From contig NZ_JAFAGS010000184.1 of the NCBI RefSeq assembly GCF_019237635.1, forward strand, positions 1 through 64,000: a stretch of DNA of 64,000 bases, in the 5' to 3' direction. This stretch comes from Pluralibacter sp. GTDB lineage: Bacteria; Pseudomonadota; Gammaproteobacteria; Enterobacterales; Enterobacteriaceae. Position 1 is the first letter of the stretch, and each line of letters opens with the position of its first letter. The notes beneath the pieces were generated by a model that was given only the letters and a program-made list of their open reading frames with translations, ran no database searches and was not told the origin of the DNA. Below, piece by piece: positions 8,872 to 18,994 of the stretch. A program made the translations under genes and the position numbers.

Positions 8872-9996
8872 CCGCCTCTGAGTCTCTACATTCATATACC
8901 CTGGTGCGTGCAGAAATGCCCGTACTGCGACTTCAACTCGCACGCGCTGAAAGGCGAAGTGCCGCACGACGACTACGTCCAGCATCTGCTTGCCGATCTG
9001 GATGGCGAGACGGCGTACGCGCAGGGACGTGACGTGAAGAGCATTTTCATCGGCGGAGGAACGCCAAGCCTGCTGTCGGGCGCTGCTATGCAGTCGCTGC
9101 TCGACGGCGTGCGTGCGCGCCTGAACCTGGCGGCGGATGCTGAAATCACCATGGAGGCCAACCCGGGCACTGTGGAGGCCGATCGCTTTGTCGACTACCA
9201 GCGCGCTGGCGTGAACCGTATTTCGATTGGCGTGCAAAGCTTCAGCGAACTTAAGCTACAGCGCCTGGGGCGCATTCACGGGCCGCAGGAAGCCGAACGT
9301 GCGGCGAATCTGGCAAGCGGTCTTGGGCTTCGCAGTTTTAACCTGGATTTAATGCACGGTCTGCCGGACCAGTCGCTGGAAGAGGCGCTGGATGATTTAC
9401 GTCAGGCCATTGCGCTTAACCCGCCGCACCTGTCGTGGTATCAGTTGACCATCGAACCGAACACGCTGTTTGGCTCGCGTCCGCCCGCGCTACCGGATGA
9501 CGACGCGCTTTGGGACATCTTCGAGCAGGGCCACCAGTTGCTGACGGCGGCAGGCTACCAGCAGTATGAAACCTCGGCCTATGCGAAACCGGGTTTTCAG
9601 TGCCAGCATAACCTGAACTACTGGCGCTTCGGCGACTACCTCGGCATTGGCTGCGGCGCGCATGGCAAAATCACCTTCCCAGACGGGCGAATCCTGCGCA
9701 CCACCAAAACGCGCCATCCGCGCGGCTATATGCAGGGGCGGTATCTGGAAAATCAGCGCGACGTCGACGATGCCGACAAGCCTTTCGAATTCTTTATGAA
9801 CCGCTTTCGTTTGCTGGAACCCGCGCCGCGCGCCGAATTTGCGCACTATACCGGGCTTTCAGAAAGCGTGATTCGCGGGCAGCTTGATGAAGCCATTGCA
9901 CAGGGCTATCTGACGGAGAACGCGCAGTACTGGCAAATTACCGAGCACGGTAAGCTGTTCCTGAATTCCCTCCTGGAACTGTTCCTTGCGGAGTAA
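8860..9996 (+). CDS. hemW: Radical SAM heme chaperone HemW (YggW)
   Basis: This 378-aa protein is homologous to E. coli HemW, a radical SAM protein that binds heme and a 4Fe-4S cluster and acts as a heme chaperone (formerly annotated as coproporphyrinogen III oxidase-like). The radical SAM motif CxxxCxxC is CVQKCPYC, in IHIPWCVQKCPYCDFNSH at about residues 12-29. FIGGGTPSLLSG and EANPGTVEADR follow, and the C-terminal HemN-like domain has NYWRFGDYLGIGCGAHGK. The first four residues (MTCI) differ from relatives because the start lies at the end of an inserted repeat. The Shine-Dalgarno there is poor, so expression may depend on coupling to the short frame from 8735. Confidence 0.95.
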   Translation: MTCIPPLSLYIHIPWCVQKCPYCDFNSHALKGEVPHDDYVQHLLADLDGETAYAQGRDVKSIFIGGGTPSLLSGAAMQSLLDGVRARLNLAADAEITMEANPGTVEADRFVDYQRAGVNRISIGVQSFSELKLQRLGRIHGPQEAERAANLASGLGLRSFNLDLMHGLPDQSLEEALDDLRQAIALNPPHLSWYQLTIEPNTLFGSRPPALPDDDALWDIFEQGHQLLTAAGYQQYETSAYAKPGFQCQHNLNYWRFGDYLGIGCGAHGKITFPDGRILRTTKTRHPRGYMQGRYLENQRDVDDADKPFEFFMNRFRLLEPAPRAEFAHYTGLSESVIRGQLDEAIAQGYLTENAQYWQITEHGKLFLNSLLELFLAE

Positions 9997-10010
9997 CCCT
10001 TTCCCGTGAT

Positions 10011-10032
10011 GCCCTGGCCGGACGGCCAGGGC
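10011..10032. terminator. Hairpin between convergent hemW and ansB
   Basis: GCCCTGGCC (10011-10019) and GGCCAGGGC (10024-10032) form a perfect 9-bp stem with a 4-nt loop between the two convergent stop codons. There is no T-run on either strand, so termination strength is uncertain. Confidence 0.6.
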
Positions 10033-10043
10033 GAGCGTACGTA

Positions 10044-11090
10044 TTAGTACTGATTAAACATTTCCTGAATTTGCTGCGGATCTTTGGTTTTGGTCAGCGC
10101 CAGCTGCAGCAGCACGCGCGCTTTTTGCGGGTTCAGCGAACCGGAGGCGACAAAGCCATACTTCGCATCATCCACTTCCGCATCGCGGGTGGTGTAACCG
10201 GTCGGCACGCGTGAGGAGCGAACGACGACGGTGCCCTTATGCGCAGCGGTCGCGAGGGTATCGAACACGGTCTTATACAGGTTGCCGTTGCCAACACCTG
10301 CGCTCACGATACCTGCATAACCGGCATCCACCAGCGCTTTTGCCGGCAGGTCGGAAGCATTGGCATAGTTATAAATGATCCCCACCTTCGGCAGCTCGCT
10401 AAGCTTAGATACGTCAAACGGCGTAGAGGTTGTGTGCTTACGCGCCGGGGTGCGCTGATAGTCAATTTTGCCGTTATGGATATACCCCAGCGGGCCAAAG
10501 TTGACGGCTTTGAACGTCGCCACGTCGGTAGTATTGGTTTTGGTGACGTCACGTCCGTCCAGCACGGTATCGTTCATCACGACCATCACCCCACGGTTGG
10601 CCGACTGCGGGTCAACCGCAGTGACCACCGCGTTATAGAGGTTAAACGGACCATCGGCGCTCATCGACGTTGACGGGCGCATGGCGCCGACCAGCACCAC
10701 CGGCTTATTACATTTTACCGTCAGGTCGAGGAAATAAGCGGTTTCCTCCATGGTGTCCGTACCGTGGGTAATCACAAACCCATCGGTCTTATCGCAGTCG
10801 GCATTAATTTTCTTCGCCAGGGTCAGCCAGACCTGGTCATTCATATCCTGCGAGCCAATATTGACGACCTGTTCGCCTTTCACCACCGCCAGATCTTTTA
10901 GCTGCGGCACCGCATTGACCAAATTCTCTACGCCGACTTTACCGGCGGTATAGTTGGATTTCGTTGCCGAATCGCCTCCCCCGGCAATGGTTCCGCCAGT
11001 GGCCAGAATGGTAACGTGAGGCAAAGCGAGGGCCGCACCGCTGAACCCCATAACTACCGTGAGAAGCGCCATTTTCCCAAAAAACTCCAT
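10044..11090 (-). CDS. ansB: L-asparaginase II, periplasmic
   Basis: This 348-aa high-affinity asparaginase hydrolyses L-asparagine to aspartate and ammonia in the periplasm. It starts at MEFFGKMALLTVVMGFSGAALA, a signal peptide; the long in-frame extension upstream (to 11324) is not protein-like. Mature protein begins LPHVTILATGGTIAGGG, with catalytic Thr in TGGTIAGG and the second motif HGTDTMEET; the active-site Lys is in VVLVGAMRPSTSMSADGP or nearby as in E. coli AnsB (348 aa). In E. coli ansB responds to anaerobiosis (FNR) and CRP; no perfect FNR box was found here. Confidence 0.97.
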   Translation of the reverse strand: MEFFGKMALLTVVMGFSGAALALPHVTILATGGTIAGGGDSATKSNYTAGKVGVENLVNAVPQLKDLAVVKGEQVVNIGSQDMNDQVWLTLAKKINADCDKTDGFVITHGTDTMEETAYFLDLTVKCNKPVVLVGAMRPSTSMSADGPFNLYNAVVTAVDPQSANRGVMVVMNDTVLDGRDVTKTNTTDVATFKAVNFGPLGYIHNGKIDYQRTPARKHTTSTPFDVSKLSELPKVGIIYNYANASDLPAKALVDAGYAGIVSAGVGNGNLYKTVFDTLATAAHKGTVVVRSSRVPTGYTTRDAEVDDAKYGFVASGSLNPQKARVLLQLALTKTKDPQQIQEMFNQY

Positions 11091-11424
11091 GTTATTTCTC
11101 CAGTTATGTGAATTCCTCGCATTATCCCAGCGTCGAAGATGAATAACGTGACGGCGACCAATTAACCAGACAAATATCTTTTTAGATTTATTATTTTTAG
11201 AGATGGATACCAAAATGACCGTCCACCGCAAAATATTCCTGAAATCATTCCTGGAACATTTTATTCGCCATTGCATATTATCCGTATAATATGGAAATAA
11301 TTCGAAAAACCCGATCATAATCATCGAAATAAATGACCCATTGACTCCCCTTTATTTTCAGCACCCGCAACTCGCGCTATTTTCACCCGCATAAATTTAA
11401 CCTGGCGCACAAAACAAACCGACG

Positions 11425-11444
11425 TTTTACCGATAGCGGTAAAA
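11425..11444. promoter_or_regulatory. 20-bp perfect inverted repeat, candidate operator
   Basis: TTTTACCG (11425-11432) and CGGTAAAA (11437-11444) flank ATAG. The symmetry and its place upstream of dctP suggest a repressor or activator site; the cognate regulator is not in the window. Confidence 0.5.
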
Positions 11445-11465
11445 GTGTGACATAGATAATGCATA

Positions 11466-11478
11466 GTTGTCTGACAAC
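11466..11478. promoter_or_regulatory. GTTGTCTGACAAC palindrome, candidate GntR/FadR-type operator
   Basis: The 13-bp palindrome GTTGT-CTG-ACAAC fits the TNGTNNNACNA pattern bound by FadR-subfamily GntR regulators, which often control hexuronate or hexonate genes. It lies about 85 bp before the dctP start codon, just after a -10-like TAGATAAT. No GntR gene is present in this window. Confidence 0.5.
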
Positions 11479-11561
11479 CAGGATAAGATGTCATACAGAA
11501 TTATGTTACTCGCAATCAGATATAAACCAATTTTTTACATTCAGCAGCATGGAGCTATTCA

Positions 11562-12548
11562 ATGACTAAGACCTCTTTTACCCGCACATTGCTGGGCGTA
11601 TCGCTGTTAGCGTTGTTTTCCACTGGCGCCTGCGCCGCTGAAAAAGTGACGTTAAAACTGGCACATAACCTTGAGCGCAGTCATGTGGTTCATCAGGCCT
11701 TTGAAGAAATGGCCAAAGAAGTCAAACAACTTTCTGACGGCAAAATGACGATTCGTATTTATCCCAGCAGCCAGATGGGCAGCGCACGCGAAACCATGGA
11801 GTTATTGCAAAATGGCGCGCTGGATATGACCAAAGGCTCCGCCAGCGACCTCGAGTCATTTGATAATACTTATGCCATTTATAATTTGCCGTATTTATTT
11901 AAAGACCAGGCGCACTTTAATAAAGTCGTCTTTGGCGATGTGGGTAAAGATATTATGGCGGCGAGCAAAGACAAAGGTTTCTTTGCTCTTTCCGCCTATG
12001 TTGCTGGCACCCGTAGTTTTTATGCCAAAAAACCCATTACCAGGCCTGAAGATTTAAAAGGATTGAAAATTCGCGTTCAGGCAAGTCCAACCACACTGAA
12101 AATGATTGAGCTGATGGGCGGGTCCCCAACACCGATTTCCTTTGGCGAAGTCTACACCGCCATGCAGCAGGGCGTGGTTGACGGCGCCGAAAATAATGTC
12201 CCGTCCTGGGTTCAGACCCGGCATATTGAAATCGCGAAAGTTTTCTCTGAGGACGAGCATGCTTCTATTCCTGACTTCCTCGTTATCTCGACCAAAACCT
12301 GGAACAAGCTGACACCTGAGCAACAACAGATTCTGGCTAAAGCGGCAAAAGATTCCGAAACCTGGCAACAAAAGGCGTGGGATAAGGTTGAAGCGGAAAC
12401 GCGTGCGCAGGCGAAAGCCATGGGCGGGCAGTTTGTTGCCGTCGATAAAGCGCCATTCCGTGAAGCCGTACAACCGCTGTACGACGACTTCAAAAAAGAT
12501 CCCAAGCAAGCCGCACTGCTGTCCAGGTTCGAAGAAGCTGCGCAATAA
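11562..12548 (+). CDS. TRAP transporter substrate-binding protein, DctP family
   Basis: This 328-aa periplasmic solute receptor of a tripartite ATP-independent transporter has a signal peptide, residues 1 to about 25 (ending TGACAAEK). The DctP fold is visible: TLKLAHNLERSHVVHQAFEEM, PSSQMGSARETMELLQ, the substrate-carboxylate Arg in GLKIRVQASPTTLKM, then PTPISFGEVYTAMQQGVVDGAENN. The GAENN motif is seen in DctP proteins known to bind sugar acids such as hexuronates, so a sugar-acid substrate is a reasonable inference but not shown. It heads an operon with the small and large permease genes. A hairpin after it would keep the receptor more abundant than the permeases. Confidence 0.9.
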   Translation: MTKTSFTRTLLGVSLLALFSTGACAAEKVTLKLAHNLERSHVVHQAFEEMAKEVKQLSDGKMTIRIYPSSQMGSARETMELLQNGALDMTKGSASDLESFDNTYAIYNLPYLFKDQAHFNKVVFGDVGKDIMAASKDKGFFALSAYVAGTRSFYAKKPITRPEDLKGLKIRVQASPTTLKMIELMGGSPTPISFGEVYTAMQQGVVDGAENNVPSWVQTRHIEIAKVFSEDEHASIPDFLVISTKTWNKLTPEQQQILAKAAKDSETWQQKAWDKVEAETRAQAKAMGGQFVAVDKAPFREAVQPLYDDFKKDPKQAALLSRFEEAAQ

Positions 12549-12558
12549 CATGGTTCCC

Positions 12559-12580
12559 GGGCCTGCTCGCAGGCCCTTTT
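12559..12580 (+). terminator. Intra-operon attenuating terminator between dctP and dctQ-like genes
   Basis: GGGCCTG (12559-12565) pairs with CAGGCCC (12570-12576) around CTCG and is followed by TTTT. It lies inside the TRAP operon directly after the binding-protein gene. Confidence 0.7.
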
Positions 12581-12594
12581 CACCGGGGTAATTA

Positions 12595-13101
12595 ATGATG
12601 ATTCTTAACCGCATGAAGCAGGTGGTGGATCGCACCATCGCGGCATTTTCCGTTGCGGTCATGGTGGCGCTGGTGGTCTGCGTCGTCTGGCAGGTTTTCA
12701 GCCGGTATGTTCTCAACACGCCCAGTACAATGACCGATGAGCTGGCCCGCTTCCTGATGATCTGGGTCGGACTGCTCGGCGCAGCCTATACCGTCGGCGC
12801 GCAGCGCCATCTGGCCATCGACCTGCTCGCGATGGCGCTCAACGCCCGTAAACAAGCCGCGTTGAGCATTGCTATCAACCTGTTGATTTTCCTGTTCGCC
12901 GGGCTGGTTATCGTCACCGGCGGGATGAAACTTATCGAGAAAACGCTGGCGACCAGCCAGGTTTCCGCCGCGATGCAAATTCCGATGGGCTATGTCTACC
13001 TCATTCTGCCGTTGTGCGGCGTGATCATGATGTTCTACGCGCTCTTTTTTGTTAATGCCGGAATTCAACGCCTGAAACACCCACAGGAGGCATCACGCTG
13101 A
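12595..13101 (+). CDS. TRAP transporter small permease, DctQ family
   Basis: This 168-aa protein has four hydrophobic segments (about residues 15-37, 50-68, 90-110 and 130-150), as expected for the DctQ/small TRAP subunit. The family pattern is visible in VFSRYVLNTPSTMTDELARFLMIWVGLLGAAY. The subunit joins the receptor to the large permease in the inner membrane. Its stop codon overlaps the start of the next gene (TGATG at 13099-13103), so the two permease subunits are translationally coupled. Start at 12595 (MMILNRMKQ); 12598 is equally possible. Confidence 0.88.
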   Translation: MMILNRMKQVVDRTIAAFSVAVMVALVVCVVWQVFSRYVLNTPSTMTDELARFLMIWVGLLGAAYTVGAQRHLAIDLLAMALNARKQAALSIAINLLIFLFAGLVIVTGGMKLIEKTLATSQVSAAMQIPMGYVYLILPLCGVIMMFYALFFVNAGIQRLKHPQEASR

Positions 13102-14402
13102 TGGACGCATATATTGCTTTAACGCTGTTCGGTTGTTTCTTTGTGCTGGTGTTTATCGGTGTGCCTATCTCATTTTCCATCGGCATCGCGACATTCGCCT
13201 CAATGCTGCTGATGTTCCCCTGGGACATCGCCGTTATCACCGTCTCACAACGTCTGGCGAACGGCCTCGATAGCTTCGCGCTTCTGGCGATCCCCTTCTT
13301 TATTTTCGCGGGGACATTAATGAACAGCGGCGGCATCGCCATCCGCCTCATTAACCTGGCGCAGGTTATGGTAGGTCGCGTTCCGGGTTCGCTGGGTCAC
13401 GTCAACGTGCTGGCGAACATGATGTTCGGCTCGATTTCCGGTTCTGCCGTTGCCGCCGCCGCCGCCGTTGGCGGTACTCTGAACCCTATTCAGACCAGAC
13501 AAGGCTACGATCCGGCATTTTCCACAGCGGTCAACGTTTCCTCATGCATCACCGGGTTGCTGATACCGCCGTCGAATGTGCTGATTGTCTTTTCGCTCAC
13601 CGCGGGCGGCGTCTCCGTTGCCTCGCTGTTTATGGCGGGGTACCTGCCGGGCATCCTGATGGGGCTTGCCATTATGGTGGTGTGCGCCATCATCGCCAAA
13701 CGCCGTAACTACCCGCTGTCCGAACGCCCGACCTGCGCCCAGGCCGCCAAAGCGTTTTTCGATGCGCTGCCCAGCCTGCTGCTGGTGGTGATTGTGATGG
13801 GGGGGATTCTTGGCGGCGTGTTTACCGCGACGGAAGCCTCTGCCATTGCGGTGGTCTATACCTTCATTCTGTCGGTGCTCATTTACCGCGAAGTGAAATG
13901 GCGCGACCTACCGAAACTTATCCTCGAGTCTGTCGTAACCACCTCGATTGTCCTGCTGCTGATTGGCTTCTCCGTCGGCATGTCGTGGGCGATGACCAAT
14001 GCGGACATCCCTTACATGATTAGCGATACGCTGATGGGGATTTCGGAAAACCCGCTCGTGATCCTGCTGCTTATCAACATTGTGCTGTTGATTGTCGGGA
14101 TCTTCATGGATATGACGCCCGCGGTGCTTATCTTCACGCCTATCTTCCTGCCTATTGCACAGGATTTGGGCATGGACCCGGTTCACTTCGGCATCATGAT
14201 GGTCGCCAACCTGTGTATTGGCCTGCTGACGCCGCCGGTGGGAAGCGCGCTGTTTGTGGGATGTTCTATCTCGGGGGTGAAAATCCAGCAACTGATTAAA
14301 CCGCTGTTGCCGTTCTACGCCGCTCTGCTGGTTGCGCTGATGCTGATTACCTATGTCCCGCAGATTTCGCTGTTTATCCCGCAGGCGCTGGGTCTGATGT
14401 AA
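13101..14402 (+). CDS. TRAP transporter large permease, DctM family
   Basis: This 433-aa, highly hydrophobic protein with about 12 membrane segments forms the ion-coupled translocation subunit of the TRAP transporter. Family motifs include FIFAGTLMNSGGIA, NMMFGSISGSAVAAAAAVGG, SSCITGLLIPPSNVLIVFSL and the C-terminal ANLCIGLLTPPVGSALFVG. It uses a sodium gradient in characterised homologues. It overlaps the small-permease gene by 1 nt. A hairpin follows between it and the convergent yggN. Confidence 0.92.
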   Translation: MDAYIALTLFGCFFVLVFIGVPISFSIGIATFASMLLMFPWDIAVITVSQRLANGLDSFALLAIPFFIFAGTLMNSGGIAIRLINLAQVMVGRVPGSLGHVNVLANMMFGSISGSAVAAAAAVGGTLNPIQTRQGYDPAFSTAVNVSSCITGLLIPPSNVLIVFSLTAGGVSVASLFMAGYLPGILMGLAIMVVCAIIAKRRNYPLSERPTCAQAAKAFFDALPSLLLVVIVMGGILGGVFTATEASAIAVVYTFILSVLIYREVKWRDLPKLILESVVTTSIVLLLIGFSVGMSWAMTNADIPYMISDTLMGISENPLVILLLINIVLLIVGIFMDMTPAVLIFTPIFLPIAQDLGMDPVHFGIMMVANLCIGLLTPPVGSALFVGCSISGVKIQQLIKPLLPFYAALLVALMLITYVPQISLFIPQALGLM

Positions 14403-14414
14403 TGACTCACCTTT

Positions 14415-14434
14415 ACCCGCCCCACGGGGCGGGT
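14415..14434. terminator. Hairpin between the TRAP operon and yggN
   Basis: ACCCGCCC (14415-14422) pairs with GGGCGGGT (14427-14434) around a 4-nt loop, between convergent genes. There is no T-run, so this is a weak or bidirectional terminator. Confidence 0.55.
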
Positions 14435-14443
14435 AATTGCCGC

Positions 14444-15163
14444 TTATTTCAACCCGCTCACCAGCGCCTTGCGGCTTGCTTCGAGGGTTGTCACGCGCCC
14501 GCACACGTCTTTACCAAACTTCTGGAAATCCGCTTGCTGGTTTTTCCACTCGTCCTGAATGGCCGTCTGCAGGCCGCCGAGGCTGCCTAAAATTCCCTGC
14601 AACGGGTTACCGCCGCCTTTCAGCACGGTTTTCGCCCCCATCTCGTTGATGCTGTCCTGCAGGATGCCGCCCATCGCCTGGTTCACCAGCTGTTGCCCGT
14701 CTGCGCGGACCTGGTCGACGCCCTTGTAGTGGAACGTCAGGCCGTCGGAACGGTGTTCAATAATGCGGTTCATCTGCTCTTTAAGCTGAGCGTCGAGCTT
14801 AGTCAGGCGGCCGTGCATATTGCTGCTGGCGCCCACCTGTTCGGTGATTATCTTATCCAGCGCCACGCGCCCTTTTTCGACGCGGGAACGTGCGCCTTCG
14901 TCAATCCACGGCAGCGCGCTTCGCAGCTCGGTCTGATAATCTTTCGCCTGCTCGCGCTGGGCCGCGCTGAGTGTGTACGGTTTACCGTTATAGGTCACGT
15001 TGCCATCCGGCGTGATAACCAGGTCGCCGTTCTCCCCTTTGACCTGCACGGTTTGCGGCTTGAGGATCACATCGTCACGCGGGGTGACGCTGCACTGATA
15101 GTCCGCCTGTGCCGCGAATGCCGTTACGGAAAGAGCCGCCGCCAGCAGCGTTTTGCGCATCAT
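14444..15163 (-). CDS. yggN: DUF2884 family periplasmic protein YggN
   Basis: This 239-aa protein has a signal peptide (MMRKTLLAAALSVTAFAAQA) and mature start DYQCSV. The start at 15163 equals the length of E. coli YggN (239 aa); an upstream in-frame Met at 15196 would spoil the signal peptide. Regions near-identical to E. coli include TPDGNVTYNGK, LPWIDEGA, SDGLTFHYKG and QAMGGILQDSINEMGAK. Function is unknown. It is a single gene downstream of yggL and separated from it by a terminator. Confidence 0.93.
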   Translation of the reverse strand: MMRKTLLAAALSVTAFAAQADYQCSVTPRDDVILKPQTVQVKGENGDLVITPDGNVTYNGKPYTLSAAQREQAKDYQTELRSALPWIDEGARSRVEKGRVALDKIITEQVGASSNMHGRLTKLDAQLKEQMNRIIEHRSDGLTFHYKGVDQVRADGQQLVNQAMGGILQDSINEMGAKTVLKGGGNPLQGILGSLGGLQTAIQDEWKNQQADFQKFGKDVCGRVTTLEASRKALVSGLK

Positions 15164-15180
15164 AGTTACTCCTGTAAAGA

Positions 15181-15206
15181 CAAAACGGGCCAGCAATTGC
15201 TGGCCC
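15181..15206 (-). terminator. Terminator of the trmB-yggL unit
   Basis: On the minus strand GGGCCAGC pairs with GCTGGCCC around AATT (15187-15206), followed by GTTTTG. It lies 11 bp after the yggL stop and just before the yggN start codon. Confidence 0.75.
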
Positions 15207-15217
15207 CTTGTGCGTAC

Positions 15218-15544
15218 TTAGTCCCACCAGACGTCAAAAAGTTCGCTCAGGCGAACATCGTCGAATTGGCGGTCTTCGAGCCACTTGCGCACGACGGCCT
15301 GATGCTCTTCGGTGCATTTGCCGATTTCCTGCATGCAGATAAGACCTTCCCATGCCAGATAGCCGCTGCCGTCAAACGCCAACTTGTTCGGCTCAATCAC
15401 CTCATTGATAAACTCATCAACGATTTTATCGATTTGCTCTTCGTTGCTACCTTCCGGGAAACGCCACGCGACCGAAAATCCTAATTCCTGGAATTCGTCG
15501 ATATGCATTTTCTTACGCAGACGACGGCTACGGTTCTTCGCCAT
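15218..15544 (-). CDS. yggL: YggL family 50S ribosome-associated protein (DUF469)
   Basis: This 108-aa protein starts [20 protein letters not shown] and ends ELFDVWWD, matching E. coli YggL (108 aa). The N-terminus is strongly basic. YggL has been described as a ribosome-binding protein; its precise function is uncertain. The start codon overlaps the trmB stop region (15544), so it is translationally coupled with trmB on the minus strand. A terminator follows. Confidence 0.94.
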   Translation of the reverse strand: MAKNRSRRLRKKMHIDEFQELGFSVAWRFPEGSNEEQIDKIVDEFINEVIEPNKLAFDGSGYLAWEGLICMQEIGKCTEEHQAVVRKWLEDRQFDDVRLSELFDVWWD

Positions 15545-16263
15545 TATTTTACCCTCTCGAACATTAAGTCCCATACGCCGTGGCCAAGACGATGGCCACG
15601 CTGTTCAAATTTGGTGACCGGGCGTGAGTCCGGACGCGGTACATAGTCGTTGCTCTCAGAGCGGTTTTTATAACCGTCCAGAGTGGACATCACGTCCAGC
15701 ATATGCTCCGCATACGCTTCCCAGTCAGTCGCCATGTGGAATACGCCACCCAGCTTGAGCTTGCTTCTTACCAGTTCGGCAAACGGCGCCTGAACGATAC
15801 GGCGTTTATTATGACGCGCTTTGTGCCAGGGGTCAGGGAAAAAGAGTTGCACCATGTTAAGGGAATTCTCCGGGATCATCGTGTGCAGCACTTCTACCGC
15901 GTCATGGCACATCACGCGCAGGTTTTCCACGCCCTCTTCATGAGCGGAAGAAAGGCATGCGCCGACACCCGGCGAATGCACTTCAATACCGAGGAAATTC
16001 TGTTCCGGGTTCGCTTTCGCCATCGTGACCAGCGAAGCGCCCATCCCAAACCCGATCTCCAGGGTGACAGGCGCATCACGGCCGAACAGCGCCGCGAAAT
16101 CCACCGGCTGCTCGCTGAACTCAACGCCCATCACCGGCCAGTAATGGTCCAGCGCGTGCTGCTGCCCTTTGGTCAGGCGGCCCTGGCGGCGGACGAAGCT
16201 ACGAATACGGCGCAGCGGGCGGCCGTTTTCATCAAATTCCGGTGAGATGACGTCGTTAATCAT
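15544..16263 (-). CDS. trmB: tRNA (guanine(46)-N(7))-methyltransferase
   Basis: This 239-aa SAM-dependent enzyme makes m7G46 in the tRNA variable loop. SAM-binding [19 protein letters not shown] is at about residues 70-88, followed by [32 protein letters not shown] (catalytic/tRNA-binding) and [13 protein letters not shown]. Length equals that of E. coli TrmB (239 aa). It is divergent from mutY across about 145 bp and forms a two-gene operon with yggL. Confidence 0.97.
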   Translation of the reverse strand: MINDVISPEFDENGRPLRRIRSFVRRQGRLTKGQQHALDHYWPVMGVEFSEQPVDFAALFGRDAPVTLEIGFGMGASLVTMAKANPEQNFLGIEVHSPGVGACLSSAHEEGVENLRVMCHDAVEVLHTMIPENSLNMVQLFFPDPWHKARHNKRRIVQAPFAELVRSKLKLGGVFHMATDWEAYAEHMLDVMSTLDGYKNRSESNDYVPRPDSRPVTKFEQRGHRLGHGVWDLMFERVK

Positions 16264-16408
16264 AAAAATTCAGTCTGCTTGTGTGATTGTTCGGGAAACG
16301 GGCATTATCCAAAGTTAAGGATACTATGCAAGCATGGGAAAGATCCTGTTTACACGATGGGGTCGCTGTGCTGCAATCTGCGTCCTTAGTCAATGCGAAG
16401 CGGTGACC

Positions 16409-17763
<1,355 letters not shown>

Positions 17764-17765
<2 letters not shown>

Positions 17766-17781
17766 GGGTCCACGGACCCTT
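17764..17781 (+). terminator. Short hairpin after yggX
   Basis: AAGGGTC (17764-17770) pairs with GACCCTT (17775-17781), followed by TATAAC. It overlaps the yggX stop codon and precedes mltC by 30 bp. It is probably a partial terminator or mRNA-stabilising stem. Confidence 0.55.
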
Positions 17782-17811
17782 TATAACAACACAACACGCA
17801 CTCCCGGAATG

Positions 17812-18894
17812 ATGAAAAAATTATTAGCGCTCGCTCTGATTGCGCCGTTGCTCATTTCGTGTTCCAGCTCGAATAAAAAAGGCGCTGCCTACAACGAAGA
17901 GTGGGACAAGGACACCAACGGTTTTGATATTTTGATGGGGCAATTTGCCCATAACATTGAAAACATTTGGGGGTACAAGGAAGTTCTGGTCGCCGGACCG
18001 AAAGACTATGTGAAATATACCGACCAGTACCAGACGCGCAGCCACATCAACTTTGATGAGGGCACCATCACCGTTGAAACCATCGCCGGGACGGACCCGA
18101 CGGGCCGCCTGCGTCAGACCATCATCAAAACGCTGCTGATGGGCGACGACCCGGGCTCTGTCGACCTCTACTCCGACGCCGACGACATTCAGATATCCAA
18201 AGAGCCTTTCCTGTATGGGCAGGTGGTGGATAACACCGGACAGCCCATCCGCTGGCAGGGCCGGGCGTCAAATTTTGCCGACTGGCTGCTGAAAAACCGC
18301 CTGCAAAGCCGTAACAACGGCCTGCATATCATCTATAGCGTCACCATTAATCTGGTGCCGAACCACCTCGATAAGCGTGCGCATAAATACATCGGCATGG
18401 TGCGTCAGGCATCGCACAAGTACGGCGTCGACGAGTCGCTGATCCTGGCGATTATGCAGACCGAATCGTCGTTCAACCCGTATGCGGTCAGTAACGCTGA
18501 TGCGCTCGGCCTGATGCAGGTGGTCCAGCACAGCGCCGGTCGCGACGTATACCGTTCACAGGGTAAATCCGGGACGCCAAGCCGTAGCTTCCTGTTTGAT
18601 CCTGCGAGCAACATCGACACCGGCACCGCTTACCTGGCGATGCTCAACAACGTCTATCTGTCCGGTATTGATAACCCGACTTCACGCCGCTATGCGGTGA
18701 TCACCGCCTATAACGGCGGCGCAGGCAGCGTGCTACGCGTCTTTGCCGATGATAAAGTCCAGGCGGCGAACATCATCAACAACATGGCGCCAGGCGATGT
18801 CTACCAGACGCTGACCACCCGCCACCCGTCGTCGGAATCCCGGCGTTATCTGTACAAGGTCAACACCGCGCAGAAAGGCTATCGCCGTAAGTAG
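17812..18894 (+). CDS. mltC: Membrane-bound lytic murein transglycosylase C
   Basis: This 360-aa outer-membrane lipoprotein cleaves the MurNAc-GlcNAc bond of peptidoglycan to give 1,6-anhydro ends. The lipobox is LLISC with Cys16 as lipid acceptor. The N-terminal DUF3393 domain comes next, and the SLT domain covers about residues 195-340 with catalytic Glu in [13 protein letters not shown], then LGLMQV and AYNGGAG. The start at 17812 (MKKLLALAL) matches E. coli (359 aa); an adjacent ATG at 17809 adds one Met. A possible stem-loop follows at 18902-18939. Confidence 0.96.
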   Translation: MKKLLALALIAPLLISCSSSNKKGAAYNEEWDKDTNGFDILMGQFAHNIENIWGYKEVLVAGPKDYVKYTDQYQTRSHINFDEGTITVETIAGTDPTGRLRQTIIKTLLMGDDPGSVDLYSDADDIQISKEPFLYGQVVDNTGQPIRWQGRASNFADWLLKNRLQSRNNGLHIIYSVTINLVPNHLDKRAHKYIGMVRQASHKYGVDESLILAIMQTESSFNPYAVSNADALGLMQVVQHSAGRDVYRSQGKSGTPSRSFLFDPASNIDTGTAYLAMLNNVYLSGIDNPTSRRYAVITAYNGGAGSVLRVFADDKVQAANIINNMAPGDVYQTLTTRHPSSESRRYLYKVNTAQKGYRRK

Positions 18895-18994
18895 CCCTTC
18901 GCTTTCCCCTTGCTCTGCCGTCCGGGAGTGAGGGGAAAGACGCAATCCCGCCTTACCTCACAAGAAAACGTTAAGTGCGTCACTAATTAGCTCT

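Larger units (their letters stand above)
11091..11561. other. Divergent control region between ansB and the TRAP transporter
   Basis: About 470 bp without a gene, A+T-rich, holding the promoters of two divergent units. Two perfect inverted repeats lie on the transporter side (listed separately). A -10-like TAGATAAT sits at about 11453-11460 and a TGTGA half-site at 11446-11450, the latter too weak to call a CRP site. Confidence 0.6.

Noticed and set aside
11091..11324. 78-codon N-terminal extension of ansB
   Set aside because: The signal peptide starts at MEFFGK and the extension is not protein-like; it is control-region DNA that happens to stay open.
11441..11462. Possible CRP site upstream of dctP
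   Set aside because: Only the TGTGA half is present; the second half does not match TCACA.
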